Assembly (NCBI GenBank): GCA_000827265.1
Contig: KN834765.1
Span: 265,590-329,589, forward strand
Direction: 5' to 3'
Source of the DNA: Collybiopsis luxurians FD-317 M1
Lineage: Eukaryota; Basidiomycota; Agaricomycetes; Agaricales; Omphalotaceae
DNA: 64,000 nucleotides
Numbering within the stretch: position 1 is the first letter of the stretch; every line of letters starts with the position of its first letter. The notes under the pieces are model-generated. The model saw nothing but the letters and a program-made list of their open reading frames with translations. It ran no database searches and was not told the DNA's origin. Both the position numbers and the translations under genes were made by a program. Below are positions 44,641-56,255 of this stretch, one piece after another.

Positions 44641-45008
44641 TACTGTAAATGACTCATGCCGCATCAACAGATGTCCAGTGAAAATTATTATTTACAAATA
44701 AACATGTCTAACAAGCAAAGATGAAAGTTGAACATTGAAACAAAGGTGAAAGCAATACATTGCGTACATTATTCTAGTACAAGTTTATTTTGAAATTTCA
44801 AGTCGGGGCTTGACCCTGAGCCGGTCCCCAGCCGTCAAATAGGGAGCCCTGGCCGACCATTTGTACTGCAGGATATACAAAAAAAACTTTTGAGAAGGAA
44901 TAATTGCAGTCAAAACTGGAAATAGCACTTACATGTAAGTGGTAAGTAATGTATTAGGAACTTGAGGTGTGCATCTCTGGATAAAGTACATTTCATTATT
45001 AGATGTCT
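44641..45008. other. Spacer between DUF6533 copies 5 and 4
   Basis: AT-rich sequence without a gene. It includes the second GC-rich repeat at 44803-44862 and the shared 3' tail of copy 4 (about 44890-44940). Confidence 0.45.
44803..44862. repeat. GC-rich short repeat, copy 2
   Basis: GTCGGGGCTTGACCCTGAGC, then CCCCAGCCGTCAAATAGGG and GAGCCCTGGCCG, match blocks of the repeat at 9756-9850, though in a different order. Both copies sit in the 3' tail region of a DUF6533 copy. Confidence 0.6.
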
Positions 45009-46566
45009 TTAGTTGAATAGAATTCCTGATAGCTGTGTCGGTGTTGAATAATTCATGGTGTATGCATTATCTTCTCGCAAATTCAGTATCATATGTGACA
45101 TCAATATGCTGGATAGGCTGTGGATAAAGGGGATAGGACATTGAATGTTTAAGACAGGTCTAAAAACTGTCAGACTAATTCGAACTTACACACTGGAAAG
45201 ATCAGTAAATAACCCTTTCAGCAATTCCTGATTTCAAGAAAGATATCAAATGGTGTCGAGATTCAATTTACAATGGAAATCTTACTGTTCCAAGCTATGC
45301 GGAGAAAAAGAAGATCAGCTGAAGTATGGAAGAATAAACATCAATCCGTTTTACCAGAAAAACTATGACATTGCCCAACGTCACCAGAGTGATAATTCCA
45401 AAGTACATGAGACCTGCACAAGGCCGCTCAGCTAGAAGATGGTTAAACAAAAATTAATTTTCTTACCATCTCGCATGATAACAGTACCTATGCCCCCTTG
45501 TATGTGATTGCCTCTAGAAATATTCATCGTCCTCCAGATGGTCAAACAGAATGTGCAAAGATCAAAAATGAAGGCGCCAGTCCAAACATAAGTCAAATCT
45601 TGAAGGAGTGAGTGGCAGTCAAGACAACGAAGAAAACTGAGTTGAACGCACGAAGTCCTCTAAGCAGACAAAACAACCAGTTAAACGAAAGAATTCAAGT
45701 CAGGGGAAACCTACTGCGAAGCCGTAAAGATTGGTACGTTGCCGATCTGGTCCGACACCGACGGCGACTCGATATGAGCGAGAGGCTGCCGATCTGCTAA
45801 AGCCAGGTGTACCTACCGAAAGCTTGTTCATTGTCTCATATGGAAAATGTAATAGAGGAAATATTGACTATAGCATTGCAAGTCATGCCCAATCCTAAGA
45901 CGATGAGGGACAGTTTGATCCATCTACTCCCACCATATAAAGCTGTCACCCTGATTATGAAGAGCACTGACAGAAGTTTTGAGCTATCAATTTTTAGGGA
46001 AAAAAATCGACCCCTACCGGTGATATTGAGTTGTACCAGAACTAGGAACGTCTGCAAATAGAAGTCAAAATGTCGACTTCTAATATGGTGGAGGGTAAAT
46101 ATGAATGACTGCATAAGAAGAAGCTTCCAGCCTCAACTTACCCTAGTTGGGGCTGTCCAAGTCAATATATTATCCACAGGCAAATAGTCCACTCACGTTT
46201 TGTGGATTGACTGGTTTACTCCAAAAGAACAGCACAAAGACAGGAATATTCCCCAGGAGCGTCAGATATCGGTTAAACAAAAAGAGTATCACTGGTAGTC
46301 TGGTTTTGCTTGGGCGTCGCCAGATCAACTCAACTTCTTGGTCCAAGGTGAGAAGCCAGTCATAAACCAGGATCACTAAGTAGAAAGTTGCATCTCTCTC
46401 CTGAGACAATAGTGAACTACGATGAATTAGAACATACCGAATTGCATTAGCCCAACGTAGTGTGTCCAGTTCCTGCGAACGGCAAACAAGATTAATAATC
46501 AAAGTATCCAGAACCAAATTATCCGCACATCTGAATCTGCACATCTTTCGGATCCAACAGGGACAT
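45009..46566 (-). CDS. DUF6533 membrane protein, copy 4
   Basis: Predicted multi-pass membrane protein, apparently intact. Start MSLLDPKDVQIQ at 46566. Splicing gives NWTHYVGLMQF, then VILVYDWLLTLDQEVELIWR (the DUF6533 core) and LPVILFLFNRYLTLLGNIPV. A QTFLVLVQLNIT helix, VLFIIRVTALYGGSRWIKLS, HLALADRQPLAHIESPSVSD and LTYVWTGAFIFDLCTFCLT follow, then NHIQGGIGTVIMRDG and the end QLSGILFN. About ten short introns. A TATA-like TATTATATA (46640-46648, minus strand) lies 82 bases upstream. No lesion was seen in the exons I could join; exons near 45230-45420 are less certain. Function of the family is unknown. Confidence 0.72.
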
Positions 46567-47287
46567 ACAGATACAGCGGTGTAGGACGCAGGAAGGTCGG
46601 TAGAGCGGGAAAAGGATACTCAAACCATTGGTCGAAGGGTATATAATAGCTATCTGAAGCATACATTCAATCCGCGTTACACGGGTGCCAAAAACTGACG
46701 ACGTTTTTGCGGTATGTCCAAGTGTGGAGTCGCGGCTTTGCGGATGCACCGGAATTTATTGGACTCTATGTTTACGCTAGATTAGGATAGGAAAAATTAG
46801 GTGGAAGTGTAAAGTCAAAAGAATGCTTCTTTATGCCCGAAACGATGGCAATTGATTCATTGTTTCCATTAAGAACCAAATCGTCGCCCTTTCAATGAGA
46901 GCAGAGACAGGCAGAAACATATGCTCCTCCATGATATCGTCGCGCTCTTCCATAGTCTAGTTGTCGATATCGGGAAAATCATCGGCGATGCATTCAAGCC
47001 GTTGACAGTAACATCGATAGATGGATAGATTGGATCATATACCAAGTGCCGTAAAGCTGGCCCTGAGTGTAACAAAGATCATGGCAGTAATCCCGGGCCA
47101 GAATCTCAGAAGTGTCCAAGATGCGGAGGCTGCGTGATGGTTTCCCCATCTTCCCGATGGCAACAATTTAGCATATGAATACAGCGAGAGGTGTAAGTAC
47201 AATGATTAGCAGCGCTCGATCAAAAGTAGAGTAAGTAGAGTTCAGATCAATCAAGCCCAATGGCGGAAACTGCTTATTAGTATTGCA
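46567..47287. promoter_or_regulatory. Upstream region of DUF6533 copy 4 and 3' side of the helicase gene
   Basis: The first 200 bases match the upstream regions of the other DUF6533 copies, including the TATA-like box at 46640-46648. The remainder holds no recognised gene. Confidence 0.5.
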
Positions 47288-50200
47288 TCAAGTAGGAGAT
47301 TTGAACTTCTTGTTAGCGTAACCTGTTGTGACTCGGCCCATCCCCAGTCTGCGTTTGACACCAGTCACTGGCGCAGGAACGGCAGTTGAACTAGCGGCAG
47401 AAGGTTGGCCCGTTAGGTCGCCTGTCGAGGACGGAATTGGAGAAGCGGGTGTCGTTGGTTTAATATTCGTTACAGACGAATTGAATGCGACGGCTGATGA
47501 TGGTGGTAGTGGCGGCGGCGTATTTTGCAATCCGCGATACTGGACCAGGGTCTTCGGCGGAGCTGATAGAGGATTCAGCGGGAGGAATGCATTACGTGCC
47601 TGAAGAGGACGAGCAACAGTGGTGGTGGGAGCGGGAGTGGGAGGATGAAGGATCTTTCGTTCCTGCGGGAGTGAGCTTTGCGAGAAGTTGATTGCGTTCG
47701 ACGCCGGACGGTTAAAAGGTGGATGTAAGGACATTGTCATTGGAGTGTTCAGAGGTCTCAAGGAGCCCGATGAAGTAAAGTTCATGAACGGCGTTCCTGT
47801 GTCAATTCACTTAGCCCTATGGGTTTTTGGCAAATTGAAGACGTACAAACCTTCAACGGGCGCTTGCATCTGCTGCGCATATCCGGACTCAGATCCGCGG
47901 GTTCTGGACGTCTTATTACTGCAACAGAATAGGTAGATAGCAGAATACGAGGCCGAGAACACTTACTACTCAGCTACCCGTTTTTGAACCTCTTTTTCAT
48001 CAGGTTCCGGTCTATTTAAGACTTGACATATCACCATGCGGTCGGAGAGTGAGCAGATTGACGGTCTATCGATAAATAATGTCTGAAGCGGATTAAATGC
48101 CTGGTTACCGAGGAAAAGGATGAGACCTTACTGAGTCTTGCTTAATCACCGAAGAGACAAACGTCGAGAGCTCTTTGGCCTTAGTTTCTCCGGCAACTTT
48201 TCTAGAAGTAGCGTGCGTGAGATACAAAAGAGATTGCGCTCGCGTACAAGCCACGTAGAGCAGTCGTCTACAGCCGCTTTCAATGTCAACTCAACAGGAA
48301 GATCCAGGCCATTCCTGCTTACCTCTCTTCCTCGACATCATCAGTGCGATAGAACGGAAATGTCCCATGTTCGACTGCAATAACAGATCATTAAATGGGC
48401 TTGATGGAGTAAGGATTCACCAACCCGCAGGAACCATGACAACAGGCCATTCGAGACCTTTGGCGGCATGGCACGTCGAGATCGTCACTTTCTGTAAAGC
48501 ATTGAGCACCACGACATCATGCGACTTCATTGAGAAACCTACTTCACTCTCGCCTTCTTTGGTCTGTTGATCTCCTTCCGAAGACAGCATTGACGCTTGC
48601 AGGAAGAGACGCAAGGGAGTGTCTCTGATCCATAAGATTAATATGCATTCTTCCACTCATGCAAGGAAATCAAGTACCTGGAACCTTCCTGATCCTGATC
48701 TGTATCAACAGCTACGTCGTTTTCCAGATCAGACTGAACATCACTAGCGAATGTTATCAACTCTTGCACGTTTTCCCATCTCGTATCCCAGTCTGGTTGC
48801 GTCTTTCTCAAATGATCCTCGTAACTGATCAACTCCACAAGTCGACGGATGAGGTCGGATGGAGACGCATTCGCAGATGCCAGAGTCCGCAGAGTGCGGA
48901 TGGCGGTGATGAACGACCCCAACTTGCGCTTGACAGCCGGTTTGATATCGGGCGTCGTACCATCGTGGATTTTCTCTACGAGTTCCAGAAGAGAGTGTTT
49001 CGACTTTTCAGTTCGAGCAAGAAGCTCTGTTAGACTCTGTATACTCGAAGATCAGGATTCCTGGGATTCAAAAACCACAAGACAACAGACTTTTTCCCCA
49101 ATTCCTCGTGCAGGAGTGTTTACTGCGCGCACGAAAGCGGGAACAAATTGTGGATTGTCCACGAGTTGTAAGTATGCCAGTAGGTCTTTAATCTGTACCG
49201 GGATAATCAGTCGATTGCTGGAGCAAACGTCTCTCACTGACCTCCAAGCGCTCAAAGAACTTGTGTCCTCCCAACACACGACTTGGTATGCCCTCTTTCT
49301 GTAAACAGCTTTCGATAGTGCGTGAAAGCGCATTGAACCGTACTGGAAAAAGCTTAATCAGTTGTTTGGGTGGATGAGATTAGACATACATAGAATAACA
49401 AAATCTCCCCAGTTGAGGACCCCTCCCATATGCGCAACAAGACGCTTGATTTCGCCAGCCAGGAAGGACGCTTCCATCTGTTCCGAGGAAAAGGATCGCA
49501 GGACAGGAAATGGACCCATTGGATGAGATGTGTGAAGAGATTTCTGGATACGAGTTTTATCTGCGAGGCGTTCAATAACAAGTTCGGGGCCAGATTTACC
49601 GCTACTCGCCTTCTGCCACAATTGCTAAACTGGCCTTGAGTATAGACGCGGTTGAGCGATAGTTTTGCTCTAGGAAGATTTGAGCTGTAGAGCAGAAATC
49701 TTCGCCCGCGAAGGTCTTTAGAAACTTAGAATAGAAGGCAGAAGGCGTACATACCTTTTTGCATTCTAGCCAGATTGCCAACTTCCGCTGATCGCCATCC
49801 GTAGACTGTGGTTTCGGATTCATTTCATCAATAGCTATCGGTACGTAGAGAGGGCTGGTAGACGAACTTGATTGATCAGGATCTCCAACAACGGTTACGC
49901 ATTGTGCAAAAGCAATCGCTTTCATGAGATCGTATTGAGTTACGTTCGTATCTTGACTGAACTCCGGTCAGCGATAGGGTGTAGGGTGAAAGGTGAGGCG
50001 TACAATTCATCTACCAAGACATGCTGGCACCACTTGACCGCATCCTGGTTTTCGGTAAACAATTTGACTCCGAACAGAAGAAGGTCGTCGAAATCCAGAC
50101 TGTTGTTCTTTCGTAAGGTCTTCTCATATATTTCGTATATTTCAGCTACGATGAGGTCAATGTCATTGACGGTTGACGTTGAGGCGAAGGGTTCATTGGA

Positions 50201-50875
50201 GGCTTTTGGTCCATGGGTTCTTGCCCGCACCTGCTGGCAAAAGTCGCTCGCGGAAAGACCTTTGGCCTTGGCTTTAGAAATTATAGCGAGAACGGTGCCT
50301 TCCTTGAGAGTCATGTCTTTGGCTGCCAAGTCGTCTTTATATTTCTTCAACAGGGGTGTAACAATCTTTTTACTATAGTCTAGTTAGATGGCGGATTTGA
50401 GCAAACGCATGATACACACCTTTCTTCTGCATCACAAACGGTAAAGTTCCCCTCCAGACCAATACTGCGGGCGTATTTTCTCAAAAACAGAGCACAGAGT
50501 GCATGAAACGTTCCCATTCGGACTTGAGCAGTCTGTTCCTTTCCGATGACTTTGGTAAGTCGTTCTTTCATTTCGTTGGCGGCTTTGTTGGTGAATGTGA
50601 CTGCGCATATTGAAGACGGTGGAAGGTGATGTTGAAGAATCAAGTGAGCTATTCGCGAGGTCAGGACCTGAAAATAAATCGATTTGTGAACGGACGAGAC
50701 AGAGGGATTCGAGTACCTTGGTCTTTCCACTGCCAGGTCCAGCTAATATCTGAAGAGGAATCTGTGGGGAGTGCTGAACAGCTTGAGTGGCGTCAGTATA
50801 CAAATCCTCGATTAAAGTAAGTGAGCATTCACCTTTAAGCTGCTCTGGATTTAAGAACTCCAGATACGAGGCCAT
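47288..50875 (-). CDS. SRS2: Srs2/UvrD-type superfamily 1 DNA helicase
   Basis: ATP-dependent 3'-5' DNA helicase; Srs2-type enzymes dismantle Rad51 filaments and limit recombination in the nucleus. Start MASYLEFLNPEQLK, spliced to AVQHSPQIPLQILAGPGSGK (Walker A). SF1 motifs follow in order: AVTFTNKAANEMKERL (Ia), MGTFHALCALFLRKYA, NNSLDFDDLLLFG, VLVDE joined to QDTNVTQYDLM (II), VVGDPDQSIYGWRSAE (III, across an intron at about 49878-49807), AQIFLEQNYRST (IV), ISTCHAAKGLEWPVV (V) and RRLLYVACTRAQSLLYL (VI). The C-terminal tail is Pro/Ser/Thr-rich and ends GYANKKFKSPT. About fourteen introns. All motifs are intact. A decayed piece of the tail coding region lies at 9505-9767. Confidence 0.9.
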
Positions 50876-51200
50876 GAAAGTTTGAAGAAAAAGGGCATCA
50901 AATTCCTCGACGCGTCGCTACGCGATCCCGTGACTTGTGACTCATCTTTCACAACAAACTTTGAAACAGCAAACAACTTTTTTTTTCTTTGATTTTCAGC
51001 ATTGAATCCGTGCTATTCAAAAGGATTGAACTGAGCCGCAGCCTCCCTGCTAACGCGTTGTAACCAGGCGGACAAAGTGACAGTGGTGCTGCATATATTT
51101 TTGATTACGTCATTCACGTGCCGGATGTTCTTATTGTCCTAATTTGGTAGCCCTTCGTTGGACTTGATCCCTCTCAATCATTTTTTCAACCCTAACCTCT
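50876..51200. promoter_or_regulatory. Divergent promoter, helicase and 51.2-kb gene
   Basis: 325 bases between two divergent start codons. No gene is seen. A T-rich run (50980-50996) lies in the middle. Confidence 0.5.
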
Positions 51201-54200
51201 ATGTCTAGCACGGAAAATGCCCATCCAGCAAACTTTATTGGTCGCAGCTCTGTTCCCCGCATAGATCTCACGAAAACGCTCAGTAACAAGAAAACTCGGA
51301 ACAAGAATGCCTCTACGCCCTCTAATTCTCGCAAACCTATGGGTAATCTCAACAGATTGTCCGGCACTGCTACCCCACTAGGCCTACTTTCTCCTCCTGC
51401 TAGCCAAACAAATGTGCTGGCCGGAAATTCGGATTCTGAACAGAACTTGGACCGCGGTTTCGAAATTGGATCGAGAGAGAAAGAATTGAGAGAGGAAGAC
51501 CCTGCCAGGCTCTTGATCAGCCCTCCCCCCGAAGAAGAGTTACAACAGGCCAGCCTCAGTCGGAGACCCAGCTTTCACAAATTATCTGCAAGTATCTGAT
51601 TGTTTTCCATATTCATAGTGTATTGATGATTTCTAGACGTCACATCTGAACAACACCATTGCTTCATCATCCACTGAACTACCACAACCTAAACGCAAAC
51701 GATCCATGGCGCCTACACTTTCATTTGCCGGTTTTTCCAATTATAATCAATCCGGAACTGTGCCACCTAGTGGTTCAGAACCTCAAGTGACGCCGAATCC
51801 TAAACCTCGTAAACAGTCTCGAAAGGTCAACCGTGCTCATGTCCGAACTAATTCGGGCCAGTCTGACGTCTCTATGGAGAGCTTGCCTTCCCCTTCTAGG
51901 GCACCAAGAGGTAATAGTTCTTCAAGAGGCGACAACTCTCCGTCTACACCTAGTCGCCGTCGAAGACAATCCAAAGTATTGCGGTCTCCTCATACCAATA
52001 ATCCTGATGCCGACTACATTCCCTCTTACCGTCCGGCTTCAGACGAAGAGCCAACTGACACTGAAGGGTGGCCTATTTCGAGAAAGCCCGCGCGATTGAG
52101 TCGGCGCAGTGCGACCCCAGCTGCAATCCCACCTTACGAGCCTCCGTCTGTCGTATTCTCGTCTCCTAGGGAGGTTGTTCTTAGTCCTGTCACGTCAGCG
52201 GCCAAGACAAAGCGTAAAGCGGGATCAGCGAGGAAATTGAAAGTCGACGTTCAGGTAAAGCATGAGCCACCTGACATTGACTTAAACGCGCCCATGCCGC
52301 CTGCCAGTCCTACCGATGATCCGATCCTTCTAAGCGGGCCTCCGGAGGAGGATCTCACTCCTTCGCGACCTCGCATTATGCGGGATGCTTCCGTTTCTGC
52401 GAATGTGCCCCGGACGTTCGTAGGGCCGTCCTCTGCCAATGCCCAACCACAGGCCTTTGCTCATGCCCGGGAAAGCCTACCCCCTTCGTCACCTCTAGCA
52501 CAAGACAATTCATCTTCCCCTACGTATGGCGCTCAATGGCCGCATACTGCTGTGCCGAATTTTGCCGGCTCGTCCGATAGCATGGAGCTCGATATGCAAC
52601 CGCATGAATACGCAGAAGCTGAAGGTGGTATTCCTTATTTTGGATTTGAGACGGGTAGTCTCCCCGTAGCTTCAGCAGATGCTTGGAGTGACAGTGACGA
52701 TGAAGATCCGCCCCATACTCCATACCGCGAACCAGGTATTATTGCCGAGGGAATCGGTGAATACACTGGACACTGGCGAATGACGCAAATCCGCACCAAA
52801 GCAGACCCACCGAGTAGCGCTACGCGTGTGCGGATCGACGACTGGGGTAATCCCAAGAGTCCGTATCCCCGCTCTCTCCTCCAGCAAACCCCTCGAGCTG
52901 CAAGTCCTAACCCATCATTGCTTCATCCTCGTCCAGAGGCTGACCAGGATGATCTAATTTTTCCTCTTCAGGAGGGGCATACTGCCACCATTGTTCCTCC
53001 TCAACGGGAATCTCACATTGAACCACAGGCCTGTGCTATGATCATGGGGCACCCGATTTCTCCTCCCGCTAGCCTGACCAATGAGGGTGAAGAGGAACAG
53101 GAGGAACAGGAAGTCCGAGACCTAAGTCTTCCGCCGGATGACGAAGAGGAAATGGTCGGACAACAAGACGAGACCCCCGAAGGAGATGAACCGACAGCAG
53201 AGGCAGAGGAACTCCAAGAAGAAGAGATTGCAGAGGAGGAGGAAGTCAGACGACTGAGCCTAGGGCCGGAGGAACAAAATGCGGAAGATACTCAACCTGC
53301 AGGACACCAGGACGCTCGCGTTGGATTATTCAAGTTTCCATCAACACCTCACATCGCTTCTTCTCGCCAAGTTGATCCTCAGTCATCTCCTGCTCCTCGT
53401 CGAGATCTTGCTTTTCTCAGCCGACCGTCCGACAAGAGACGGAGCAGTGCCCGTGTTTCTGCCTCGTTCGAAAGAGCCAAAGAACTATTTGGAACTCGTT
53501 CGAGTCCTGTTAAACCGTCTTCACCTCTTCCTGAAGAATCTGACGATGAAGATCAAGAAATGGAGTTAGCCCACATTTCGACGCAAGTGTCGGACGTGGA
53601 GGAGGAAGAACAGGTAGTTGATGGCCGCGAGAACGTTGCGGACGACATTGACAGTGGGGATGAGTCAGATCCGATAGTAGAAGATCCTGGGCTGGTACAG
53701 ATCACTAGCTCTGATCCTAGAGCTGCTGCGAGAGCCGCTGCTATCTTGAAACAGGTATCTCATCTCTTTTCTCGCGTGAGTCACAATAGTTCTTACCATC
53801 TACTTTTCAGCACGACTACGACTGTTACACGAAAATAGTTTTGAAACAGCAGCAAGAACGCAGAAGAGAGTCACTATCGCATACCACCATCGAAGACCTG
53901 AAGAAGGATAATCGCCGCAAGACTCTTGCTGATGCAGGCATCTCCAAGGGTAAAGCGAGTGTTACCCCCAGACGATCGTTAGCTACAGTCATTGGGGATA
54001 AAGTTTACATCCCTGGCACTCCTGTGATGACTTTGGGAGGATTGTTGGAGGCTGCGGAGAAAGAAGTGCAACTGGAACAGTCGAGAGGTCTTACACCCCG
54101 TACTCAGAATTCTCCATTTAGTTCGTCCTCTGAAGAGCAAACTCTGGTGGAGATGGCTCTCGCGGAGAAGGCGACGTATCGTACTCCACTCCCTGCGAAG

Positions 54201-55516
54201 TATGGGTTCGGATCCAGACCAAGGAGCAGCTCGGCGAACGAAGTTGGAGGAGATGAGGACGAAGGACTTTCTGTCCAACGAAGAGAGTGGACAAAGGACG
54301 AGTGGAAAATACTCGATGGTTGCTTCACAGATGAGAGAATACAACTTGCTCAAACACATTGCGAGAATCTCGTTTCTACCATGAACAACGGAGATGAAGA
54401 AGCACCGCTCGTGGGAGTTGACCTCGTTGACGTGGATACTGTGGTTGGACGATTTGTCACCGAAATGGGCGGGGACGAAATGATTGATGCTTACGGCTGG
54501 TCGAGGTACGTATATGGTCGTGCGATGTATTATTCGCTAAAATATTGTCCAGGGAAAGTCTCCGTGCTAGGGCCAAAGCCATCCAGAACAAACAGCGTGC
54601 TGGACACGTCGCGCCGCCTACCACTCCTTTCACTCCTCGGACTGTATCAAAGAGCCGTGAGCCTCGTCCAACCAGTATGGAGGTTCCGAGCATTACCCCG
54701 TTCGGCCGAAGACCTTTCCCTCCAGCGAGGAAGCCTGTTGTCTTACCATCTCCTGCAGGACCTGACGCTCCTTTCAGCAACATCCCTGAAGACCTGGTGG
54801 AGCAGCCTCGCCGGCGAAAGGTTCCCGCTACTTTGCTGGCCCCTCGATACTCACATCTGTTGGATGAGGCAATTGCAGTAAGCCGCGATTTTCCATCGAC
54901 GGAGCCATCGGTAGAAAGTATGCAGGATGATGACGATAGTCTCGACGAAGTCTCGGTTTCTACCTTGATCGTTGAACCCTCTTCGAATGACACATCTGTC
55001 TCGACTTCAGAGACCTCTCCTCCAAGGAAATCAGGTCTTGGGCGTCTCTTCTCTTATCTTCCCAGCTTTTCAAAAACTCCTGGTCCGTCTACCCGCAAAC
55101 CATCTTCTGAATCGAAGCGAGGTCTTCCTCTTCCTCCTGCAGAAATACTGGAAAAGCCTCGAGGGCCAGTCACTACTCCAGCACGTCCACCTGTCCCTAA
55201 ATCGAAAGCGCCCAAGGACTTGGTGAGTCTGAATCACCAGCCGATTCCAGAGAAGAAAAGCATGATTCCGAGACGAGAGCCGAAGAGAATGAAAGAGTTG
55301 AGGAAAGTAGGACTGCCGGAAGAGCGCGAACGCCAGCAGGTGGAGGAAGCTGTAGTGCGACCTAGAAGAAGCAGTGGGAGTAGCGTCAAAGACTTGATCA
55401 ATTCCTTCGAAGCCAACGACCGTCGAGCATCGTTAGAGTCTAGCAATCGGAGTTTGACGAAAGCCAAAAGCATCGGAGATTTGAAGAACAATGGTAAACC
55501 GACCTGGAGGCCGTAG
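51201..55516 (+). CDS. Large low-complexity protein, function unknown
   Basis: Not recognised. Start MSSTENAHPANFIGRSSVPR. Introns at about 51596-51636, 53757-53810 and 54507-54552 keep a single frame. The second joins AAAILKQ to HDYDCYTKIVLKQQQERRRE; the third joins AYGWSR to ESLRARAKAIQNKQ. Most of the roughly 1,370 residues are Ser/Pro-rich or acidic (for example DEEEMVGQQDETPEGDEPTA near 53140-53200) with basic patches (RKQSRKVNRAHVRTNSG, SRRRRQSKVLRS) that could be nuclear signals. A folded-looking block, REWTKDEWKILDGCFTDERI up to MIDAYGWSRESL, stands out near 54285-54560. A basic C-terminus includes SSGSSVKDLINSFEANDRRA. Possibly nuclear or cytoskeletal; this is a guess. Confidence 0.75.
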
Positions 55517-56255
55517 TGGCTCAGCATTTATGTGTGGGAACTTTGAATATGCTTATGCGGAATTACTATGTGTATGTATATGTTTATGACGATACTTATT
55601 GATGTTCCAGTAATCAGGTAAATAGAAGGCAGGCCCGCAGATTACTTTCATTCGATGGCTTATGTTTACTATTGTATTTTCTCCATGTCTGCTGAGCTAG
55701 CCTCAAGTAGACAGTATCAACTTCCTGCATACTTGCAATTCCGGATATATACTATCTGTGAACTATTCGCTATGTGTGAGGCGAGAGTTTATCGACAGTC
55801 TGCCTTAAAATTGAAGAGACGTTCTTAAAGCGTTACAGGATGGTATCCGACGATCCGTTTCCAGGCACTCGGCGCGGCTCCTTCGATCGATCAAGTTTCG
55901 ATGAATGTATTGATGAAAACTTTGTTTTTCTCATCTTGTAGATCTGGACGAGCTCCCTCACATAAATTTCTGGCCAGACTTGGATCAGGCCTACATTTTT
56001 GTGCACATTAATTGCTATCATCGACTCATTCAATTATTCAACTGCAATAAAATTGACGGTCCGATGAACCAGCGGTGACGCAGCTGCACAAAGAGCCGCA
56101 GGAGCGGAAGTCGCAGCCACACGACGCGAGCGCGCAGCTCAAGCGGCGGCGGTTAAATATTGAGGATTCCTATTTTTATATCGGGCTGAATGCTCAATAA
56201 TCAGTCTAATTTTTATCCTTTCCGTTCGTTCACCCCTCACCTCTTCGAGCTCGAG
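55517..56255. other. Spacer upstream of the KRE6/SKN1-like gene
   Basis: No gene recognised. A GC-rich patch (56068-56155, many GCxGC strings) lies just upstream of the start codon and may be promoter sequence. Confidence 0.45.
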
